Below, in pieces: positions 33,259 through 42,059 of a stretch of 64,000 nt of DNA (the stretch's first letter is position 1; the number at the start of each line of letters is the position of its first letter). The notes beneath the pieces were generated by a model. That model saw only the letters and a list, made by a program, of their open reading frames with translations, searched no databases and was not told where the DNA came from. A program made the translations under genes and the position numbers. Source of the DNA: Thermus sp. CCB_US3_UF1 (GTDB lineage: Bacteria > Deinococcota > Deinococci > Deinococcales > Thermaceae); NCBI RefSeq assembly GCF_000236585.1, contig NC_017278.1, positions 1,984,001 through 2,048,000 on the forward strand. Reading direction: 5' to 3'.

Positions 33259-35319
33259 ATGAAGACCCTTCGTCTCTTCGCCCTTGGTTTCATGGCCCTG
33301 CTGGCCGCCTGCTCCCAGGCCCCCCAAAGGACGAACCAGCCCCCCCACCCCGGGGTCACGGTTACCTCCGAAGGGGTCCGCCACTTCCAGGGGCAGGTGG
33401 TGGTGGGTTACCAGGACGAAGCCGCCCTGCAGGAAGCCCTGCGCAAGCTGGGCGGACGGGAAATCGCCCGGATACCCGAGCTAAAAGCGGCCCTTCTCCA
33501 AGTGCCGGGGGATGCCCTAAAGGCCAGCCGTAGCCTAAAGGGCCTGCCCGGCCTTCGCTACGCAGAACCCCACCTGGCCCAGCCCACCCCTCCTTCCCAA
33601 GACCCCGTGGAGCAACCTGGGCGCAGTGGAGCCCTTGGGCCTTTGGGCAATCCCCCCGACCAGATCCTAGACGCCCTGCCCCAATACGCCTTGGATCCCC
33701 GGCACCTGAACGCCAAGCGGGCCTGGGACCTGGGCTTTGAGGGCGCGGGGGTCACCGTGGCCATCATTGACGACGCCGCCGACGTCACCCACCCCGACCT
33801 GGCCCCCAATTGGGCCGGCAAGGCCTACGATCCGGTCACCGACACCACCTACACCAGCCCTAGCGCCTGGTTGGGTTTCATCAACAGCAACCCCAACATT
33901 TACCACGGCACCTTTGTGGCCTCCACGGTGAGCGCAGCCCGCGACGGCCAAGGCATCGCTGGCCTTGCCCCCAAGACCAGGTTCCTGCCCGTAGCCATCT
34001 TCCAGCCCAACTACGTCGGGGACTTTTACGTGGCCCGAGGTATCGTCTGGGCCGTGAACAACGGGGCCCAGGTGCTGAACAACTCCTGGGGTGGCCTTGG
34101 GTACGGAAACCTGGTCAAGGAAGCCTTTGACTACGCCCTAGCCAACGGGGTGGTGGTGGTGGCCAGCGCAGGGAACTCTTACAAGGATGAGGTGCGTACC
34201 CCCGCAGGCTACCCCGGGATCATCGCCTCCGTGGCCGCTGACGGCAATAGAAACAAAGCCGACTTCTCCACCTTTGGCCGCCACGTCTCCAGCGCTGCCC
34301 CCGGGGTGGATGTCCTGTTGGCCAACCCCACCTGGCGGGGAGGTGGCTACGGCCTTATCTCCGGCACTTCCTTCTCTGGCCCCTACACCGCCGCAGCGGC
34401 GGCCCTGGTCAAGGCCGCCTGCCCCGAGGCCACCCCCTACCAGGTGCGCCGGGCCCTGGAAACCACCACTTGGGAGGGGACCTTCTCCCGGCAAAAGGGG
34501 TGGGGCCACCTCAACGCCGGCAACCTGGCCGACCTCCTGCGGCAGGGCTGTGCAGCCCTGCCCCCAAAAGGCTCCGTGGTGCGGGTCAAGGTGGAGTACT
34601 TTAACGAAAATGGCCTCTTCCCTGGCCTCCTAGCCGACGTGACCCTCCGGGGACGGGGGCTTCGTCCAGGGGACCCCAATGACCCCACCCCCATTTACTG
34701 GGCTCGTACGGACGCTAGCGGCGAGGCCTGGTTCTACGAGATCGCCCCTGGCACCTACGACATCTACGTGGCTGGGGCGGACCTGGCCCTTACGGGCGGC
34801 TTCCCCGAGGAGCGGGGGACCTTCGTGGGCACCCTGGTAGCCACGCCAGGTTCCCACGCGGGCAACCCCGACTTCAAGCTGGTCCGCCTGAACGCCAGCG
34901 AGGTGAACCTCAACCCCACGGACCCCTACGAGCCCAACGACAACCCGGCCCAGGCCAAGCCCATCCCCTACAACACCACCACCCAGATGGCCTACATCTT
35001 CGGCCAACCGCGGGACTTGGACTACTTCGCCTTCACGGGAACCGCTGGGGACCAGATCCGGGCCCGGGTCTATGCCCGCTCCAGCCTGGGAGGCACCCTG
35101 GACTCCTACCTTTACCTGCTGGACGCAAACGGCAACGTCCTGGCTCAAAACGACGACATCGTCTCCGGCCAGGTCACCGACTCGGAAATCACCTTCACCC
35201 TATCCACAACCGGTACCTACTACCTGGTGGTGACCAGCTTCACCATCGCCTCCAACCCCAACGCCGCCGACGATAGCCCCTTCAACAAGTACCGCCTCGA
35301 GCTCAGGAAGACCAACTAG
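33259..35319 (+). CDS. Subtilisin-like (S8) serine protease lipoprotein with PPC domain
   Basis: This 686-residue protein has lipobox LLAAC (Cys18), a pro-region (about 35-115), and an S8 catalytic domain with Asp171 in AIIDDAADVTHPDL, His216 in YHGTFVAS and Ser371 in SGTSFSGPY. After the catalytic domain come a beta-domain (about 435-550) and a C-terminal bacterial pre-peptidase (PPC) domain (about 560-686, DPYEPNDNPAQA). All three catalytic residues are present, so it should be active at the outer surface. AGGAGG lies 5 nt before the ATG. A perfect terminator follows. Confidence 0.93.
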   Translation: MKTLRLFALGFMALLAACSQAPQRTNQPPHPGVTVTSEGVRHFQGQVVVGYQDEAALQEALRKLGGREIARIPELKAALLQVPGDALKASRSLKGLPGLRYAEPHLAQPTPPSQDPVEQPGRSGALGPLGNPPDQILDALPQYALDPRHLNAKRAWDLGFEGAGVTVAIIDDAADVTHPDLAPNWAGKAYDPVTDTTYTSPSAWLGFINSNPNIYHGTFVASTVSAARDGQGIAGLAPKTRFLPVAIFQPNYVGDFYVARGIVWAVNNGAQVLNNSWGGLGYGNLVKEAFDYALANGVVVVASAGNSYKDEVRTPAGYPGIIASVAADGNRNKADFSTFGRHVSSAAPGVDVLLANPTWRGGGYGLISGTSFSGPYTAAAAALVKAACPEATPYQVRRALETTTWEGTFSRQKGWGHLNAGNLADLLRQGCAALPPKGSVVRVKVEYFNENGLFPGLLADVTLRGRGLRPGDPNDPTPIYWARTDASGEAWFYEIAPGTYDIYVAGADLALTGGFPEERGTFVGTLVATPGSHAGNPDFKLVRLNASEVNLNPTDPYEPNDNPAQAKPIPYNTTTQMAYIFGQPRDLDYFAFTGTAGDQIRARVYARSSLGGTLDSYLYLLDANGNVLAQNDDIVSGQVTDSEITFTLSTTGTYYLVVTSFTIASNPNAADDSPFNKYRLELRKTN

Positions 35320-35331
35320 CCCCACAACCTA

Positions 35332-35362
35332 CCCCCGGCCAGGCAATCCTGGCCGGGGGTTT
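35332..35362 (+). terminator. Intrinsic terminator of the protease gene
   Basis: A perfect 12-bp stem CCCCCGGCCAGG/CCTGGCCGGGGG with a CAAT loop is followed by TTT. Confidence 0.85.
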
Positions 35363-35371
35363 CCCCGTCCC

Positions 35372-36742
35372 CTAGAGGTGGATGGGTTTTTCCCAAGCCC
35401 CTAGGGCCGCCTCCTTCAGGATCTCGGACAGGGAGGGGTGGGCGTGGGGGGCGCGGGCCACGTCCTCGGCGCTGGCCTTGAAGAAGATGGCCAAGGCGGC
35501 CTCCGCCAGCACATCCCCCACCCGGGCGCCGATCCCGTGCACCCCCAGGATGCGGTCGGTCTGGGCGTGGGCCAGGACCTTGACGAAGCCCTCCGTCTCC
35601 CCCATGGCCCGGGCGCGCCCGTTGGCCGAGTAGGGAAAGCGCCCCACCTTGTAGGGGATGCCCTTGGCCTTGAGCTCCTCCTCCGTATACCCCACCCCCG
35701 CCACCTCGGGGTGGGTGTAAACCACGCTGGGAATGGCCTGGTAGTCCACGTGGCCTAGGCCTTGGGCCATGTGCTCCACCGCGGCGAGGCCCTCCTCGCT
35801 GGCCTTGTGGGCCAGCATGGGCCCCCGGATCACATCCCCGATGGCGTAGATGTGGGGGATGCGGGTGCGCAGGTGCTCGTCCACGGGGATCCGGCCCCGT
35901 TCGTCTGTGGCCAGGCCCGCCTTCTCCAGGTCCAGGCCCTCGGTGTAGGGCCTGCGGCCCACGGCCAGGAGGACCCGGTCGGCCTCGAAGACCTCCCCCC
36001 CTTCCAGCTCCACCCGGGCCCCCCGGCCCGCGGGCCGCACCGAGGCCACCCGCACGCCGGTGCGGATGGCAAGCCCTTCCTTCTTGAAGACCTTTTCCGC
36101 CGCCCGGGAAAGCTCGGCGTCCATGGTGGGCAGGATCCGGTCCAGGTACTCCAGGACCACCACCTCCGCCCCCAGGCGGTGCCAGACCACCCCGAGCTCC
36201 AGGCCGATCACCCCACCCCCCACCACCACCAGGCGGGAAGGGACCTCGGGGAAGGAGAGGGCCTCGGTGGAGGTCACCACCCGCTCATGGTCCACCTCCG
36301 CCCAGGGGGGGATCAGGGGGGCGCTCCCGGTGGCCACCAGGATGTAGCGGGCCGAGATCTCTTCCCCCGTCTCCTCCACCCGAACCTTCCTTTCGGAAAG
36401 GAAGCGCGCCCGCCCCTGGTGGCGGGCAATGCCGTTTTTCTTGAAGAGGAAGGCGATGCCCTGGGTGTTGGCCTGGACCACCTTGTCCTTGTGGGCCATG
36501 AGGCCAGGGAGGTCCAGCTCCAGGCCCTTGACCCTGGCCCCCGGGAGACCCTTTTTCACCTCGTAGATGCGCTCGGTGGTCTCCAGAAGGGCCTTGGAGG
36601 GGATGCACCCCACCCGCAGGCAGGTCCCCCCAAGGGCCGCCTCCTTCTCCACCACCCCCACCTTCATCCCCAGCTGGGCCGCGCGGATGGCGGCCACATA
36701 CCCCCCGGGGCCCGCCCCGATGACCAGGAGATCGTAGTCCAC
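35372..36742 (-). CDS. Dihydrolipoyl dehydrogenase (E3), 2-oxoglutarate dehydrogenase operon
   Basis: This 456-residue flavoprotein has an N-terminal FAD motif (VIGAGPGGYVAAIRAAQLG), redox disulfide Cys in GGTCLRVGCIPSKALL, an NAD motif (VVGGGVIGLELG) and the C-terminal HAHPSLSE catalytic His-Glu. It reoxidises dihydrolipoyl E2. It lies 1 bp after the E2 gene. A second E3 gene is present at 60699, so each complex has its own. Confidence 0.95.
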   Translation of the reverse strand: MDYDLLVIGAGPGGYVAAIRAAQLGMKVGVVEKEAALGGTCLRVGCIPSKALLETTERIYEVKKGLPGARVKGLELDLPGLMAHKDKVVQANTQGIAFLFKKNGIARHQGRARFLSERKVRVEETGEEISARYILVATGSAPLIPPWAEVDHERVVTSTEALSFPEVPSRLVVVGGGVIGLELGVVWHRLGAEVVVLEYLDRILPTMDAELSRAAEKVFKKEGLAIRTGVRVASVRPAGRGARVELEGGEVFEADRVLLAVGRRPYTEGLDLEKAGLATDERGRIPVDEHLRTRIPHIYAIGDVIRGPMLAHKASEEGLAAVEHMAQGLGHVDYQAIPSVVYTHPEVAGVGYTEEELKAKGIPYKVGRFPYSANGRARAMGETEGFVKVLAHAQTDRILGVHGIGARVGDVLAEAALAIFFKASAEDVARAPHAHPSLSEILKEAALGAWEKPIHL

Positions 36743-36743
36743 C

Positions 36744-37940
36744 TCAGACCTCCAGGAGAAGCCGCACCGGGTTCTCGATGAGCTCCTTCACCCGCCGCAG
36801 GAAGGTCACCGCCTCCCGCCCGTCCACGATGCGGTGGTCGTAGGAGAGGGCCAGGTACATCATGGGCCGGATCACCACCTGGCCCTCCCGGGCCACGGGC
36901 CGCTCCTGGATGGCGTGCATGCCCAGGATCCCCACCTGGGGCGGGTTGAGGAGGGGGGTGGAGTTCAAGGAGCCGTAAATCCCCCCGTTGGTGATGGTGA
37001 AGGTGCCCCCCATGAGCTCCTCGGGCTTGAGCTTCTTGCTGCGGGCCCGCTCGGCGAAGTCGGCGATCTGCCGCTCGATCTCGGCGAAGGAAAGGCGGTC
37101 AGCATCGCGGAGGACCGGGACCACCAGCCCCTCCCCGCCGCCCACGGCGATGCCGATGTCGTAGTAGCGGTGGTAGACGATGGTGTTGTCGCGGATCTCG
37201 GCGTTGAGCTCGGGGATCTCCTTCAGGGCCTGGACCACGGCCTTGACGAAGAAGCTCATGAAGCCCAGCTTCACCCCGTGCTTCTTCTGGAAAGCCTCCC
37301 CGAGTTCCTTCCTAAGGGCCATGACCGCGGACATATCGGCCTCGTTGAAGGTGGTGAGCATGGCCGTGGTCTGCCGGGCCAGGAGGAGGCGCTCGGCGAT
37401 GCGGCGGCGCAGGGGGGTCATGGGGACGGCCTCGCTCACCCGCCAGGGCTTGTCCGGGGAGGCTGGCGCCGGGGCCGGGGGCGGGGCGTAGGCCGGAGGC
37501 TCAGGGACCTGGCGGGCTTCCAGGTGGCGGGCCACGTCCTCCTTGAGGATCCGCCCTCCCAGGCCCGTGCCCTGGACCTCCGTCGGGGAAACCCCCTTCT
37601 CCCGCATGAGCCGTTCGGCGGCAGGCATGGCCAAAGGACCCTCCGGGGCTGGGGCCGCCTCCGCCGCCTCCACGGGGGGCTTGGGGGCGGGGGCAGCCGC
37701 CGCCACCCCCGCCTCGAGGAGGGCGATGGCCTCCCCCACCCGGGCCGTTTCCCCGGTGCGCTTCAGGATCTGCTTTAGGGTACCGGCGAAGGGGGCGGGG
37801 AGCTCCAGGGTAGCCTTGTCGGTGATGAGCTCCACCAGGGGCTCGTCCTGGGCGAAGGCCTCCCCCTCCCGCTTCAGCCAGGCGCCGATCTCCACTTCCA
37901 CGATGCTCTCGCCCACGGAGGGCACGCTGAGTTCCTGCAC
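36744..37940 (-). CDS. sucB: Dihydrolipoyl succinyltransferase (E2 of 2-oxoglutarate dehydrogenase)
   Basis: This 398-residue protein has one lipoyl domain with the modified Lys42 ([10 protein letters not shown]), a peripheral-subunit-binding domain (about 103-137), and the catalytic domain with [12 protein letters not shown]. The linkers are Ala/Pro-rich. It forms the core of the TCA-cycle complex with SucA and the following E3. The lipoyl synthase lipA at the right edge of the window would supply the cofactor. Confidence 0.94.
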   Translation of the reverse strand: MQELSVPSVGESIVEVEIGAWLKREGEAFAQDEPLVELITDKATLELPAPFAGTLKQILKRTGETARVGEAIALLEAGVAAAAPAPKPPVEAAEAAPAPEGPLAMPAAERLMREKGVSPTEVQGTGLGGRILKEDVARHLEARQVPEPPAYAPPPAPAPASPDKPWRVSEAVPMTPLRRRIAERLLLARQTTAMLTTFNEADMSAVMALRKELGEAFQKKHGVKLGFMSFFVKAVVQALKEIPELNAEIRDNTIVYHRYYDIGIAVGGGEGLVVPVLRDADRLSFAEIERQIADFAERARSKKLKPEELMGGTFTITNGGIYGSLNSTPLLNPPQVGILGMHAIQERPVAREGQVVIRPMMYLALSYDHRIVDGREAVTFLRRVKELIENPVRLLLEV

Positions 37941-37952
37941 CTTCTACCTCCC

Positions 37953-40637
37953 TTACTTAAGGGCCTCTTCCAAAAGCGCTTCCTGCTCCAGCTTGTGCAC
38001 CTTGGAGGAACCCACGGCGGGGCTTGGGGACTCGGGCCGGGCCACCACGGAGAAGGGGTGGCCGTAGATCTCCCCGCAGAAGCGGGCGGAGAGGTACCAC
38101 CAGGCCCCCTGGTTCACGGGCTCCTCCTGGACGAAGACCACCGGGGTCTTCTTGGGGTAGGGGCTTAGGGCCTCCTGAAGCTCCGCCTCGGGGAAGGGGT
38201 AGAGGAGTTCCAGCCGCAGGAGGGCCACGTCCTCCGCCCTGAGCTCCCGCCGTTTCTGCAACAGGTCGTAGTAGACCTTGCCCGAGGTGAGGAGGACCTT
38301 CCTGGCCCCCTTGACCCGCTCGGGGATCACCTTATGGAAGCGGCCCTTGGCCAACTCCTCCAGGCTGGAGACCACCTCGGGGTGGCGGAGGAGGCTTTTG
38401 GGGGTCATGACGATGAGGGGCTTGCGGATGGGCCTTTTGACCTGGCGGCGCAGGAGGTGGAAGAACTGGGCGGGGGTGGTGGGGTAGGCCACCTGGAGGT
38501 TGTCCCGGGCCGCGAGCTGCAGGAAGCGCTCCAGCCGGGCCGAGGAGTGCTCGGGACCCTGGCCCTCGAGGCCGTGGGGCAGGAGGAGGACCAGGCCGGA
38601 AAGCCGGTTCCACTTGGCCTCGGCGCTGGCCAGGAACTGGTCAATGTAGACCTGGGCCACGTTGACGAAGTCCCCGAACTGGGCCTCCCAAAGGACGAGG
38701 CCCTCGGGGTAGTCCAGGCTGTAGCCGTACTCAAAGCCCAGGACCCCGGCCTCGGAGAGGGGGGAGTTGTGGATCTCCACCTCCGCCTGCCCCTCGGCCA
38801 GGTGCTGCAGGGGGATGTAGGGCTTACCCGTCTGGTAATCGTACAGGGCGGCGTGGCGCTGGGTAAAGGTGCCCCGCAGGGCATCCTGGCCCGTGAGGCG
38901 CACCCGGTGCCCCTCCGCCGCCAGGGTGGCGAAGGCCAGGGCCTCGGCGGTGGCCCAGTCCACGGGGCGCTTCTCCTCGGCCATCTCCAGGCGGGCCTCG
39001 AGGAAGCGCTTGAGCTTGGGGTGGACCTGGAAGCCCTCGGGAACCGAACTAAGCCGTACCAGAAGCCCCTTGAGGGCCTCCTTGGCTACCCCGGTCTCCG
39101 CCTCGGGCACCTGGTGGTCCGCCCCCCCCACGTACCCCTGCCAGAGGCCGGAAAGCCCGTGGGGCACCACAGGGCCGGGCTCGGCCTTGACCCGGGCGAA
39201 CTCGCTCTCCAGGCGCTCCAGGTAGGCCCCCTCCAGGGCCTTGAGCTCCTCCTCGGCCACCACCCCTTCCGCCAGAAGCCTTTCCGCGTAGACCTTCCAG
39301 GGCTCGGGCTTCTTGGCGATGAGGGCGTACATGGGGGCCTGGGTGAAGGTGGGCTCGTCGGTCTCGTTGTGGCCGCGGCGGCGGTAGCCCACCAGGTCAA
39401 GGACCACGTCCTTGCCGTAGCGGCTGCGGTAGGCCAGGGCCAGGCCCAGGGCGAAGAGGAGCTCGTCCAGGGCCTCGGCGTTGACGTGGAAGACCGGGGC
39501 CCCCACCATCTTGGCGATGTCCGTGGGGTAGCGGCAGGAGGTGTACTCCTCGGGGTTGGTGGTGAAGCCCAGCTGGTTGTTGGCCACCACGTGGAGGGTG
39601 CCCCCCACCCGGTAGCCGGGGAGTTGGGAAAGGTTCAGGGTTTCCTGGACGATCCCCTCCCCGATGAAGGCCGAGTCCCCGTGGACCAGGATGGCCAGGC
39701 CCCGCTTCCTCTCCCGGTCGCCGAAGCGGTCCTGCTTGGCGCGAAGCCGCCCCAGGGTCACGGGGTTGACGAACTCCAGGTGGCTGGGGTTGAAGTTCAG
39801 GGACACGTGCACCGGGCCATAGGGGGTTTCCAGGTCCCGGGAGAAGCCCAGGTGGTACTTCACGTCCCCGGCGTAGCCCTCGGGGAAGATCTCCTCAAAC
39901 TCGCGGAAGATGCGCTCAAAGGGCTTGCCCACCACGTTGGCCAAGACGTTCAGCCGGCCCCGGTGGGCCATGCCCAGGACCACCTCCCTAACCCCCAGCC
40001 GGGCCGCCTCCACCACCGCCTCCTTGAGGAGGGGGATGAGGCTTTCCAGCCCTTCGGCGCTGAAGGTCTTGGCCCCCAGGTACTTCCGCTGCAGGAAGGC
40101 CTCAAAGAGGCTGGCCTGCATGAGGGCCTCCAGGACGCGGCGGCGCACCTCAGGGGCGGGCTTGGACCAGGGGGCCTCGATCTGGGCCAAAAGCCAGGCC
40201 CGCTCCTCGGGGGCCACATGGGCCACCTCAAACCCCACCGGGCCCAGGTAGACCCTTTCCAGGCGCTCCACCAAGGCCCCCAGGGTGGGGGCGCCGAAGA
40301 GGGGGGGGAGGGGCCGGGGGAGGTCGTTCGGGGAAAGGCCGTGGGCCTCGAGGGAAAGGGCCTGGGGCCTGGGCCGGGGGCGGCCTAAGGGGTCTATGGC
40401 CGCCGCCAGGTGTCCCAGCTCCCGGTAGGCCTGGACCAGGCGCTCCACCTTGAGGAGGAAGGCCAGGTCCACCGCCTCGGCTGCGGGAAGGCTGGGGGCG
40501 GGGCGTTCTCGTCGCCCATCCTCCAGGGTGAGGGCGGAGAAGTAGCGCCGCCACTCCTCTGGCAGGGCAAAGGGATCCTCCAGGTAAGCCCGGTAGAGGG
40601 CCTCCAGGTAACCTTGGCTTTCCAGCGTGAGCTCCAT
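37953..40637 (-). CDS. sucA: 2-oxoglutarate dehydrogenase E1 component
   Basis: This 894-residue thiamin-diphosphate enzyme starts at ATG 40635-40637 with GGAGGCAGG upstream. The N-terminus (LTLESQGYLEALYRAYLEDP) matches the SucA E2-binding arm. Later come GMAHRGRLNVLANVVGKP, HGDSAFIGEGIVQETLNLSQLPGYRVGGTLHVVANNQLGFTT (ThDP motif) and YNRRGHNE-like GYRRRGHNETDEP. It catalyses oxidative decarboxylation of 2-oxoglutarate. First gene of sucA-sucB-lpd, divergent from paaG. Confidence 0.96.
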   Translation of the reverse strand: MELTLESQGYLEALYRAYLEDPFALPEEWRRYFSALTLEDGRRERPAPSLPAAEAVDLAFLLKVERLVQAYRELGHLAAAIDPLGRPRPRPQALSLEAHGLSPNDLPRPLPPLFGAPTLGALVERLERVYLGPVGFEVAHVAPEERAWLLAQIEAPWSKPAPEVRRRVLEALMQASLFEAFLQRKYLGAKTFSAEGLESLIPLLKEAVVEAARLGVREVVLGMAHRGRLNVLANVVGKPFERIFREFEEIFPEGYAGDVKYHLGFSRDLETPYGPVHVSLNFNPSHLEFVNPVTLGRLRAKQDRFGDRERKRGLAILVHGDSAFIGEGIVQETLNLSQLPGYRVGGTLHVVANNQLGFTTNPEEYTSCRYPTDIAKMVGAPVFHVNAEALDELLFALGLALAYRSRYGKDVVLDLVGYRRRGHNETDEPTFTQAPMYALIAKKPEPWKVYAERLLAEGVVAEEELKALEGAYLERLESEFARVKAEPGPVVPHGLSGLWQGYVGGADHQVPEAETGVAKEALKGLLVRLSSVPEGFQVHPKLKRFLEARLEMAEEKRPVDWATAEALAFATLAAEGHRVRLTGQDALRGTFTQRHAALYDYQTGKPYIPLQHLAEGQAEVEIHNSPLSEAGVLGFEYGYSLDYPEGLVLWEAQFGDFVNVAQVYIDQFLASAEAKWNRLSGLVLLLPHGLEGQGPEHSSARLERFLQLAARDNLQVAYPTTPAQFFHLLRRQVKRPIRKPLIVMTPKSLLRHPEVVSSLEELAKGRFHKVIPERVKGARKVLLTSGKVYYDLLQKRRELRAEDVALLRLELLYPFPEAELQEALSPYPKKTPVVFVQEEPVNQGAWWYLSARFCGEIYGHPFSVVARPESPSPAVGSSKVHKLEQEALLEEALK

Positions 40638-40652
40638 CCTGCCTCCCGGGGG

Positions 40653-40712
40653 CGTATACCCCCTACCTACCCTACACCAAAATCCGGTGTAGGTGTCCCG
40701 GTCCTTTACAAT
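40653..40712. promoter_or_regulatory. Divergent sucA / paaG promoters with central palindrome
   Basis: The leftward -10 TATACG (40658-40653) serves sucA. The rightward -10 TACAAT (40707-40712) lies 6 nt before the paaG ATG. Between them a perfect 8-bp inverted repeat CCTACACC-N7-GGTGTAGG (40671-40693) covers the -35 region of both promoters, a good place for a repressor or activator. Confidence 0.55.
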
Positions 40713-40718
40713 GGGGCC

Positions 40719-41483
40719 ATGGTGCAGAAGGAGCGCCAAGGAGGGGTCCTCCTCCTCACCCTGAACCGACCCGAAAGGCTCAACGCCCTCACCGGGGAGG
40801 TCCTGGAGGAACTCTGGGCCGCCCTCCAGGAGGCCAACCAGGACCAAGAGGTGCGGGCCGTCCTCCTCACGGGGGCGGGGCGGGCTTTTTCCGCGGGGCA
40901 GGACCTCACGGAGTTCGGGGAGGAAAAGCCCGATTACGAGGCCCACCTCCGCCGCTACAACCGGGTGGTGGAGGCCTTGAGCCGGCTGGAAAAGCCCCTG
41001 GTGGTAGCGGTGAACGGGCCCGCGGCGGGGGCGGGGATGAGCCTGGCCCTTTGGGGGGACTACCGGATGGCCGCGGACGGCGCCAGCTTCAGCACCGCCT
41101 TCGTGCGCATCGGCCTGGTGCCGGACTCCGGCATGAGCTTTCTTCTCCCCCGCCTGGTGGGCCTGGCCAAGGCCCAGGAACTCCTCCTCCTCTCCCCCAG
41201 GCTCTCGGCGGAGGAGGCGCTGGCCCTGGGCCTGGTGCACAGGGTGGTGCCGGCGGAAAAGCTTTTGGAGGAGGCCCTGGCCGTGGCCCAGGAGCTGGCC
41301 CAGGGGCCTACCCGGGCCTACGTGCTCACGCGCAGGCTCCTCCTGGAAAGCCACCGGCTCTCCCTCCCCGAGGCCTTGGCCCTTGAGGCCGTCCTCCAGG
41401 GGGAGGCCGGGCGCACCCTGGACCACGAGGAAGGGGTGAGGGCTTTCCGGGAAAAGCGCCCGCCCCGCTTCCAGGGCCGCTAG
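40719..41483 (+). CDS. paaG: Enoyl-CoA hydratase/isomerase family protein (PaaG-like)
   Basis: This 254-residue crotonase-fold protein closely matches the Thermus PaaG sequence: GAGRAFSAGQDLTEFG, NGPAAGAGMSLAL and the C-terminal REKRPPRFQGR. PaaG isomerises ring-epoxidised phenylacetyl-CoA to oxepin-CoA. Other paa genes are absent here, so a role in general fatty-acid or other CoA metabolism is possible. The ATG (40719) has no SD and lies 6 nt after the -10, so it is leaderless. The stop is immediately followed by the ruvA ATG. Confidence 0.88.
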   Translation: MVQKERQGGVLLLTLNRPERLNALTGEVLEELWAALQEANQDQEVRAVLLTGAGRAFSAGQDLTEFGEEKPDYEAHLRRYNRVVEALSRLEKPLVVAVNGPAAGAGMSLALWGDYRMAADGASFSTAFVRIGLVPDSGMSFLLPRLVGLAKAQELLLLSPRLSAEEALALGLVHRVVPAEKLLEEALAVAQELAQGPTRAYVLTRRLLLESHRLSLPEALALEAVLQGEAGRTLDHEEGVRAFREKRPPRFQGR

Positions 41484-42059
41484 ATGGTCCGCTACCTCAA
41501 GGGCGTGGTCCTGCGCAAGGGGGAAGGGAGCTTCCTCCTCCTGGTGGGGGGGGTGGGGTTCCAGGTGCAGGCCCCCCCTTCCTTCGTCCAGGGCCTGCGG
41601 GAAGGGGAAGAGGTGGCGGTCCACACCCACCTCCAGCTCAAGGAGGAGGGCTTGGCCCTCTATGGCTTCCCCGAGGAGGAAAGCTTAAGCCTCTTTGAAC
41701 TCCTCCTCTCCGTGAACGGGGTGGGGCCCAAGGCCGCCCTTTCCCTCCTCTCCGCCCTTCCCCCCAGGCTTCTGGCCCAGGCCCTGGCGGAAGGGGACGT
41801 AAGGCTCCTCACCTCAGCCAGCGGGGTGGGAAGGAAGCTGGCGGAAAGGATCGCCCTGGAGCTCAAGGGCAAGGTGCCGCCCCACCTGGCCATTGGGGCA
41901 AAGGTGGAAAGCGCCGCCGCCGAGGAGGCCGTCTTGGCCCTGGCCGCCTTGGGCTTCAAGGAGGGCCAGGCCCGGGCCGTGGTCCTGGACCTCCTGGCCC
42001 AAAACCCAGGGGCCAAGGCCCAGGAGCTCATCAAGGAGGCCCTGAAGCGCCTGCGCTAG
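41484..42059 (+). CDS. ruvA: Holliday junction branch-migration protein RuvA
   Basis: This 191-residue protein has an OB-fold domain (1-63), two helix-hairpin-helix motifs (LLSVNGVGPKAALSLL and LTSASGVGRKLAERIALELKGK) and domain III (about 145-191), which contacts RuvB. It binds four-way junctions as a tetramer or octamer. Its ATG directly follows the paaG stop. The 3' end overlaps the convergent histidine kinase gene by 29 bp. Confidence 0.96.
   Translation: MVRYLKGVVLRKGEGSFLLLVGGVGFQVQAPPSFVQGLREGEEVAVHTHLQLKEEGLALYGFPEEESLSLFELLLSVNGVGPKAALSLLSALPPRLLAQALAEGDVRLLTSASGVGRKLAERIALELKGKVPPHLAIGAKVESAAAEEAVLALAALGFKEGQARAVVLDLLAQNPGAKAQELIKEALKRLR

Noticed and set aside
37953-41630. A 1225-residue protein covering sucA and the region upstream
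   Set aside because: The extension runs antisense through paaG; the SucA start with GGAGGCAGG at 40637 and homology to the known N-terminus fix the gene end.
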